DNA from: an uncultured Christensenellaceae bacterium
GTDB lineage: Bacteria > Bacillota > Clostridia > Christensenellales > UBA3700
Direction of reading: 5' to 3'
Length of the DNA stretch: 64,000 nucleotides
NCBI GenBank assembly: GCA_944381325.1
Contig: CALWKS010000003.1
Span: 124,001 to 188,000, forward strand
This document shows positions 58,914-64,000 of this stretch, in pieces. A model generated the notes under the pieces. That model searched no databases and was not told the DNA's origin. It saw only the letters and a list, made by a program, of their open reading frames with translations. The position numbers and the translations under genes were made by a program. How positions within the stretch are numbered: position 1 is the stretch's first letter; each line of letters opens with the position of its first letter.

Positions 58914-58942
58914 ATATTACCACAACGTTAAAAAAATTACAA
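58914..58942 (-). promoter_or_regulatory. Promoter of fba
   Basis: TTGTAA and TAATAT are separated by 17 bases on the minus strand, with TGG before the -10 box. Confidence 0.6.
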
Positions 58943-58984
58943 TGCTTTGCAACAAATTTAACGCTATTTATTCACTGTCGTTTT

Positions 58985-60103
58985 TTATGCGAGATTTTCA
59001 GGATTGAGTCCCTTGAGTTCGTCTACGACGAAAATGCCGTCCTTTCTGATAAGTCTGTCGTCGAAGTAGATTTCACCGCCGCCGAAAGCCTTGGTCTGAA
59101 CGAGCACGAGGTCCCAGTGTATAGCGCTGCGGTTGCCGTTGCAAGCGTCGTCGTAGCAGCTGCCCGGAGTAAAGTGTATGCTTCCGCTTATCTTTTCGTC
59201 GAACAGGATATCTCCCATAGCTTTGGTAACGAACGGGTTTACGCCGATAGCGAATTCGCCGACGTATCTTGAGCCTTCGTCCGTATCGAAAATCTTATTG
59301 ATAGCCTCAGTATCGTTTGCAGTAGCTTCAACGATCTTGCCGTCCTTGAAAAGCAGAGATACGTTTTCAAACTTGATGCCGTCCTTGCCGGTGGGAACGT
59401 TGTAAGTGATCCTGCCGTTTACGCTGTCCTTGACGGGAGCGGTATAAACTTCTCCGTCGGGGATGTTTCTGAGACCACAGCATTTTATGCCGCCTATGCC
59501 TTTGATTGAGAAAGAAAGGTCTGTGCCGGGTCCTACGATGCGCACTTTGTCAGTCTTGTTCATAAGCTCTACGAGCGGAGTCATAGCCTCGCCCATCTTG
59601 CGGTAATCGAGGTTGCATACGTCAAAATAGAAGTCCTCGAAACTTTCAGTGCTCATAGCGGACATACAGCTCATGCCCTGCGTGGGATATCTGAGAACGA
59701 CCCACTTTGTATGCGCAACGCGTCTGTCGTGATGTACGGGAAGCGAATAGAATCTGCTGTAAGCGCTCATTCTTGCAGAGTCGATATCGCAGGTTTCGTA
59801 AGCGTTTTCACCGCCTCTGATACCGATATAAGCGTCCATCTTATCCATTTTGGCGCAGTCGAATTCTGCCATCTTCTTGGCAAGAGTTTCGTCCATACCC
59901 TTATAGAGCTCGCGCTGAACGCGGTTGTCGAAAATGCTGACGAACGGATAACCGCCTGCAGCATAAACCTCTTTGATAACACAGTTGACGAGCTGATAAT
60001 CCACGCCGAACGCTTCGATAAGAACGTTTTCGCCTTTCTGAACGTTGCACGAATAATTGACCAGATTTTTTGCCAAAGTTTCAACTCTCTTGTCTACCAA
60101 CAT
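58985..60103 (-). CDS. Aminopeptidase, M29 family
   Basis: The 372-residue protein is an M29 metallo-aminopeptidase (AmpS/AmpT type), with NYSCNVQKGENVLIEAFGVD at the N-terminus and the metal-binding C-terminal region around GEFAIGVNPF, SGSIHFTPG and SAIHWDLV. It releases N-terminal amino acids from peptides in the cytoplasm using two metal ions. AAAGGAG precedes the start, and a promoter at 60131-60160 makes it a single-gene unit behind argS. Confidence 0.92.
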   Translation of the reverse strand: MLVDKRVETLAKNLVNYSCNVQKGENVLIEAFGVDYQLVNCVIKEVYAAGGYPFVSIFDNRVQRELYKGMDETLAKKMAEFDCAKMDKMDAYIGIRGGENAYETCDIDSARMSAYSRFYSLPVHHDRRVAHTKWVVLRYPTQGMSCMSAMSTESFEDFYFDVCNLDYRKMGEAMTPLVELMNKTDKVRIVGPGTDLSFSIKGIGGIKCCGLRNIPDGEVYTAPVKDSVNGRITYNVPTGKDGIKFENVSLLFKDGKIVEATANDTEAINKIFDTDEGSRYVGEFAIGVNPFVTKAMGDILFDEKISGSIHFTPGSCYDDACNGNRSAIHWDLVLVQTKAFGGGEIYFDDRLIRKDGIFVVDELKGLNPENLA

Positions 60104-60130
60104 TTGTCTTTCTCCTTTCGTCTTACGACG

Positions 60131-60160
60131 ATTATAGTATTTGTTTCAATCTTATATCAA
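60131..60160 (-). promoter_or_regulatory. Promoter of M29 aminopeptidase gene
   Basis: TTGATA and TATAAT are separated by 18 bases on the minus strand. Confidence 0.65.
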
Positions 60161-60274
60161 AACGCGCGTTTTTGCTTTAAGGTTCGCATGGCTGACTCTG
60201 AGTTCTTTCACACGATATAAAGAAAACGGCGTTTTATTTGCTATATTTTTCCTGCCCGTGATTGTAAAAGCAAT

Positions 60275-61963
60275 TTACATTCTTTCAGGAGCAGCTATGC
60301 CGAGAAGCGTGAGACCGCTTTCAAGCACCTGCTTGGTTGCTCCCACAAGCGCGAGTCTCGCATTCTTCACAGCGGGCGCGGCGTCCTTGATATTGTGTTC
60401 GAAATAGAACTTGTTAAACGCCTGAGCTATATCGACTATCTGTCTCGTAACGATGCTGGGCTCATACTTTTCACCTGCCGCCTTTATGCTTTCAGGGAAC
60501 TTATCAAGCGCTTTCACAAGAGCGTAAGCTTCATCGTTTGCAATGCCTTCTTCGTCAAAATCATCGCCTTCAGCTACGCATTTTTCAAGAAGCGAACAGC
60601 AACGCGCATAAGTGTACTGAACGTAAGGTCCTGTCTCTCCGTCAAAATTGAGAACTTTGTCATAGTCGAAGACAACGTCCTTTATTCTGCCGTTGAAAAG
60701 CATTGCGAACACAGCCGCACCGACGCCTACCTGTTCAGCCGTCTGAGCCCTGTTCTCGAGATCGGGATTCTTTTCAGCGATTATCTCTCCCGCCTTTGCG
60801 ACAGCCGTATTGAGCACGTCTTCAAGGAAGACCACTCTTCCCGTGCGGGTAGAAAGCGCGCCGTCTTCAAGAGACACCATACCGTGCGCGACGTGTACCA
60901 TATCGTCAGCCCACGGCTTGCCCATAAGGCGCAGAACTTCGAAAATCTGTTTAAAATGCAGATTCTGCTGATAAGCGACAACGTAAAGGCATTTATAGAA
61001 ATCGTAAGTGTTTTTGCGATAAACAGCCGCTGCCAGGTCGCGCGTCGCATAAAGAGTCGCGCCGTCGCTTCTGACAAGCAGACAAGGAGGCATTTTGTCT
61101 CCTTCGAATCTTACGATTTTAGCGCCGTCCGAAAGTTCGAGCAGTCCCTTTGCTTCCAGTTCGTCAAGCACGGGCTGCATCTTGTCGTTATAAAAACTCT
61201 CTCCAGCATAAGAATCGAAAGTTACGTTGAGTCTCTTATATACCTTTTCGACCTCTTTCATCGTAACGTCTTTGAAATATCCGAAAAGTTCGAGAGCTTC
61301 TTTGTCTCCGTCTTCTATTCTCTTGAACCATGCGCGGGCTTTGTCCTCGAGTTCGGGATTCTTTTCAGCCTCTTCGTGGAATCTTACGTATATGTCAAGA
61401 AGTCCTCTTACGCCGCGCTTGTCGATATCCTCTTTATTGCCCCACTTTTTATATGCGACAATGAGTTTGCCAAACTGAGTGCCCCAGTCTCCGAGGTGAT
61501 TTATACCCACGACTTTGTATCCCAGCGCGCGGTAAATTCTGCAAAGAGCGCCGCCGATAACCGTGTTGAGTAGATGTCCCATATGGAAAGGCTTTGCGAT
61601 ATTGACTGAGGAAAAGTCAATGCACACAGTCTTGCCTGCACCCTGTTCAGATCTGCCGTAACGTTCGCCTTCAGACAAGATCTTCTCGACCACTTTTGAA
61701 GCAACCATTTTCTTGTTGAGAGTAAAGTTGACGTATCCGCCTACGGCTTCGGCTTTTTCAAGAAAATTGTAAGCTCCGATGCGTGAAACGATTTCGCTTG
61801 CCAGCACCATAGGACTCTTTTTCATTTCTTTGGCGAACTTGAAGCACGGCAGGCAATAATCGCCCATAGAAGGATCTTTTGGTACGGTGATGAGCGGCTC
61901 TATATCCTCGCTCTCCACGTCCTGAAGAATAACTATATCCGCGAGCAGTTTTTTGTAATCCAT
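60275..61963 (-). CDS. argS: Arginyl-tRNA synthetase
   Basis: The 562-residue class I enzyme charges tRNA-Arg. Domains in order are the N-terminal Add1 domain, the catalytic core with the HIGH-type motif in AKPFHMGHLLNT, NHLGDWGTQFGKL, and a degenerate KMSKS position around LEDGALSTRTGRVV, as is normal for many ArgS. The C-terminal DALR anticodon domain starts near VQYTYARCCSLL. The ATG at 61963 has GAGG upstream; nine extra codons would begin inside the end of ychF. It is the third gene of the plsY-ychF-argS operon. Confidence 0.95.
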   Translation of the reverse strand: MDYKKLLADIVILQDVESEDIEPLITVPKDPSMGDYCLPCFKFAKEMKKSPMVLASEIVSRIGAYNFLEKAEAVGGYVNFTLNKKMVASKVVEKILSEGERYGRSEQGAGKTVCIDFSSVNIAKPFHMGHLLNTVIGGALCRIYRALGYKVVGINHLGDWGTQFGKLIVAYKKWGNKEDIDKRGVRGLLDIYVRFHEEAEKNPELEDKARAWFKRIEDGDKEALELFGYFKDVTMKEVEKVYKRLNVTFDSYAGESFYNDKMQPVLDELEAKGLLELSDGAKIVRFEGDKMPPCLLVRSDGATLYATRDLAAAVYRKNTYDFYKCLYVVAYQQNLHFKQIFEVLRLMGKPWADDMVHVAHGMVSLEDGALSTRTGRVVFLEDVLNTAVAKAGEIIAEKNPDLENRAQTAEQVGVGAAVFAMLFNGRIKDVVFDYDKVLNFDGETGPYVQYTYARCCSLLEKCVAEGDDFDEEGIANDEAYALVKALDKFPESIKAAGEKYEPSIVTRQIVDIAQAFNKFYFEHNIKDAAPAVKNARLALVGATKQVLESGLTLLGIAAPERM

Positions 61964-61986
61964 TGTTAACCTCTTTTTCTGTTGTA

Positions 61987-63078
61987 TCAAACGTTGAATC
62001 TGAAAAGCACGACGTCGCCGTCCTGTACGACGTAATCCTTGCCTTCACTTCTGACCTTGCCTTTCTCTTTCGCAGCGTTATATGAGCCGCATTCGAGAAG
62101 CACCTTCCAGTCCACGACTTCGGCGCGGATAAATCCCTTTTCAAAGTCGCTGTGGATCTTTCCTGCCGCCTGAGGAGCTTTCGTGCCCTTTACTATCGTC
62201 CAGGCGCGGGTCTCCTTTTCTCCTGCAGTAAGGTAGCTGATAAGTCCGAGAAGTTTATAGCAAGCGGAAACGAGCTTGTCCAGACCGCTCTTGTCTATGC
62301 CAAGCTCCTGCTGGAACATTTCTTTTTCATCCTTATCCATGCCTGCGAGTTCTTCCTCTATCTTCGCGCACAGTACGATAACTTCGCTGTTCTGAGAAGC
62401 GGCAAACTTTTTGACCGCTTTTACGTAATCGTTGTCCTCTTGTCCGAGGTCGTCTTCGCCGATGTTTGCGGCGTAAATGACGGGTTTTGCCGTAAGCAGG
62501 AACATATCGTCGATAATCGCCTGTTCTTCTTCGTTGAACTGCATAAGGCGGACGGGCTTGCCGTTTTCGAGCTCTTTGAGCACTCCGTCAAGGAAATCCG
62601 CTTCCTCTGCATATTTTTTGTCTCCGCCTTTTGCAGAGTTTCTCGATTTAGCAGAGCGTCTCTGCACAGTCTCCATATCCGCAAAAATAAGCTCGAGATC
62701 AATGGTATCGATGTCTCTCAGAGGGTTTACGCTGCCGTCTACGTGAGTGATATTTTCATCGTCAAAACATCTGACAACGTGAACGATCGCGTCAACTTCT
62801 CTTATATGAGACAAGAATTTATTACCAAGACCTTCTCCGTGAGACGCGCCTTTTACAAGTCCTGCTATATCCACGAATTCAAGCACGGTCGGGGTGATCT
62901 TCTTTGAATTGTACAAAGCGGCGAGCTTATCCAGTCTTTCGTCAGGTACTGCAACGACACCCACGTTGGGCTCGATCGTGCAGAAAGGATAATTGGCGCT
63001 TTCTGCGCCTGCCTGCGTTATCGCGTTGAAAAGCGTGCTTTTGCCTACGTTGGGCAAACCTACTACTCCCAGTTTCAT
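61987..63078 (-). CDS. ychF: Ribosome-binding ATPase YchF/OLA1
   Basis: The 363-residue P-loop protein has Walker [12 protein letters not shown] at the start, G3 [17 protein letters not shown], the NxxE-type G4 motif in AANIGEDD that favours ATP over GTP, a coiled-coil insertion and a C-terminal TGS-like domain ([20 protein letters not shown]). YchF binds ribosomes and is linked to oxidative stress response. It overlaps plsY as ATGA and lies 23 bases before argS. Confidence 0.95.
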   Translation of the reverse strand: MKLGVVGLPNVGKSTLFNAITQAGAESANYPFCTIEPNVGVVAVPDERLDKLAALYNSKKITPTVLEFVDIAGLVKGASHGEGLGNKFLSHIREVDAIVHVVRCFDDENITHVDGSVNPLRDIDTIDLELIFADMETVQRRSAKSRNSAKGGDKKYAEEADFLDGVLKELENGKPVRLMQFNEEEQAIIDDMFLLTAKPVIYAANIGEDDLGQEDNDYVKAVKKFAASQNSEVIVLCAKIEEELAGMDKDEKEMFQQELGIDKSGLDKLVSACYKLLGLISYLTAGEKETRAWTIVKGTKAPQAAGKIHSDFEKGFIRAEVVDWKVLLECGSYNAAKEKGKVRSEGKDYVVQDGDVVLFRFNV

Positions 63079-63749
63079 TTCTTCTCCTTTTGGCTTTCCG
63101 CGGGCTTTTCGTCCGCACCTTTATCGTCAGCCAAGTCTTTACTTTCGTTTTTTCCTACGAGTTTGAGAGTGTTTTCCTCTCCTCTTATCAGTCTCTTTAT
63201 GTTTGAATAATGTCTGAGCACCACGATCAGCCATATCAGTAAAGAACATACTATGACCGCAACGTTATCCCTGCCGACGACACAGCTGTAAACCGTTATC
63301 GCGCTGATGCAGGTAATAGAGCCTATAAATCCGTATTTTACAAAAAGCAGCATTACTATAAGCACGGCAAGCACTATTGCGCCCACTATCGGATATGCGA
63401 CAAGAAAAACGCCTATGGACGTAGCCACACCCTTGCCGCCTTTGAACTTGCTGTAAACGGGGAAAACATGTCCGATTATCGTAACCAGTCCCAGTATAAA
63501 CAGCCAGTCAACGCTGCCTATCCAATACATGCCTATAATGGCAAAAACAATGCCTTTGGCGCAGTCGCATACAAAAGTAAGCACGCCCCACAGCTTGCCT
63601 ACAGAACGCAGAACGTTCATAGTGCCGGGATTGCCGCTGCCCTTTTTCGTAATATCCGTACCTTTCAGTCTTGAGAATATGATAGCAAAATTGATTGATC
63701 CTATCAGATACGCCGCGACGCAGAGAAGCGCCTTGCCCCACCATTCCAT
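63075..63749 (-). CDS. plsY: Glycerol-3-phosphate acyltransferase PlsY
   Basis: The 224-residue membrane protein transfers an acyl group from acyl phosphate to glycerol-3-phosphate, the first step of phospholipid synthesis. The family motifs are [29 protein letters not shown] and [15 protein letters not shown], with about five membrane spans. It has an unusual charged C-terminal tail of some 35 residues ([17 protein letters not shown]). It is the first gene of the operon, and its stop overlaps the ychF start as ATGA. Confidence 0.95.
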   Translation of the reverse strand: MEWWGKALLCVAAYLIGSINFAIIFSRLKGTDITKKGSGNPGTMNVLRSVGKLWGVLTFVCDCAKGIVFAIIGMYWIGSVDWLFILGLVTIIGHVFPVYSKFKGGKGVATSIGVFLVAYPIVGAIVLAVLIVMLLFVKYGFIGSITCISAITVYSCVVGRDNVAVIVCSLLIWLIVVLRHYSNIKRLIRGEENTLKLVGKNESKDLADDKGADEKPAESQKEKK

Positions 63750-63784
63750 TTTTAATCAGATACCGCCTGAAGACATTTTTGGAT

Positions 63785-63813
63785 ATTATAGCACAACGCA
63801 GATAAAATTTCAA
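63785..63813 (-). promoter_or_regulatory. Promoter of plsY-ychF-argS operon
   Basis: TTGAAA and TATAAT are separated by 17 bases on the minus strand, with TGC before the -10 box. The 186 bases to the right end of the window hold no gene that I can see. Confidence 0.7.
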
Positions 63814-64000
63814 CAATTGCGCGCCCGATTATTCGCGCATGCAAAAAAAATATAAATTAATGACAAAATCCCCTATTTAATGCAGTTTGTCCGTTAATTC
63901 AAGGCAAAATAAGGCCAAGCTTACACTTATCTTACACTTTCCTGAAGATATTATTACATCTGATTTCAAGAAAAAACCTTGACCCGACCGATAAAATATT

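Noticed and set aside
1..64000. CRISPR arrays, insertion sequences, prophage, tRNA or rRNA genes.
   Set aside because: No regularly spaced direct repeats, transposase or phage proteins, and no tRNA T-loop or rRNA strings were recognised on either strand; a tRNAscan or Rfam run would settle small RNAs.

Overview
The window reads as chromosome of a Gram-positive, fermentative, anaerobic Firmicute of the Clostridia type. Evidence is the strong Shine-Dalgarno sites, near-consensus sigma-A promoters with 17-bp spacers, many lipobox lipoproteins without outer-membrane genes, FeoAB iron uptake, and a rubrerythrin plus high-molecular-weight rubredoxin pair. Sugar genes for fucose, mannosides, galactosides and alpha-glucosides suggest an animal-gut habitat. 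A Christensenellales-like uncultured lineage is my guess; nothing here proves it.

Layout. 1-7.1 kb (minus): a solute-binding lipoprotein, a 1524-residue membrane-anchored lamin-tail/metallophosphoesterase protein and the start of a repeat-rich secreted protein, one operon. 7.3-13 kb (minus): an AraC regulator and an L-fucose operon (fucI, two-domain class II aldolase, FGGY kinase). 13.3-23.2 kb (minus): an ABC-2 exporter (ATPase and permease) flanked by two giant surface proteins (1458 and 1026 residues), the least explained cassette. 23.4-25.9 kb: a PI-PLC-like lipoprotein and a cation/proton antiporter preceded by a riboswitch-like leader. 26-36 kb: GH42 beta-galactosidase with a GPH transporter, a divergent beta-mannosidase with an alkaline-phosphatase-superfamily protein, DUF421 and YhhN membrane proteins, another GPH transporter and proS. 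38-49 kb: split transketolase, a third GPH transporter, cysK-comF-GH13, a GH2 enzyme, a small Cys/Lys-rich protein and a GH16 lipoprotein. 49-55.7 kb: a YjjG-like HAD phosphatase, then an iron island (DtxR-like gene, FeoB-associated small protein, feoB, two feoA, a true DtxR/MntR regulator, rubrerythrin, flavoprotein-rubredoxin). 55.9-63.7 kb: AEC transporter, phosphoesterase, fba, M29 aminopeptidase and the plsY-ychF-argS operon.

How the parts work together. Extracellular GH16, cytoplasmic GH2/GH13/GH42 enzymes and three GPH symporters would take up and cut oligosaccharides; the fucose operon, transketolase and fba feed the products into central metabolism. The iron island carries five palindromes of the form GTTAGy-N4-rCTAAC. 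Two of them bracket a promoter and a tiny hairpin in a module that occurs twice, upstream of feo and upstream of the DtxR-like gene. This module and the antiporter leader are the most interesting regulatory structures seen. No CRISPR array, insertion sequence, prophage, tRNA or rRNA gene was recognised.
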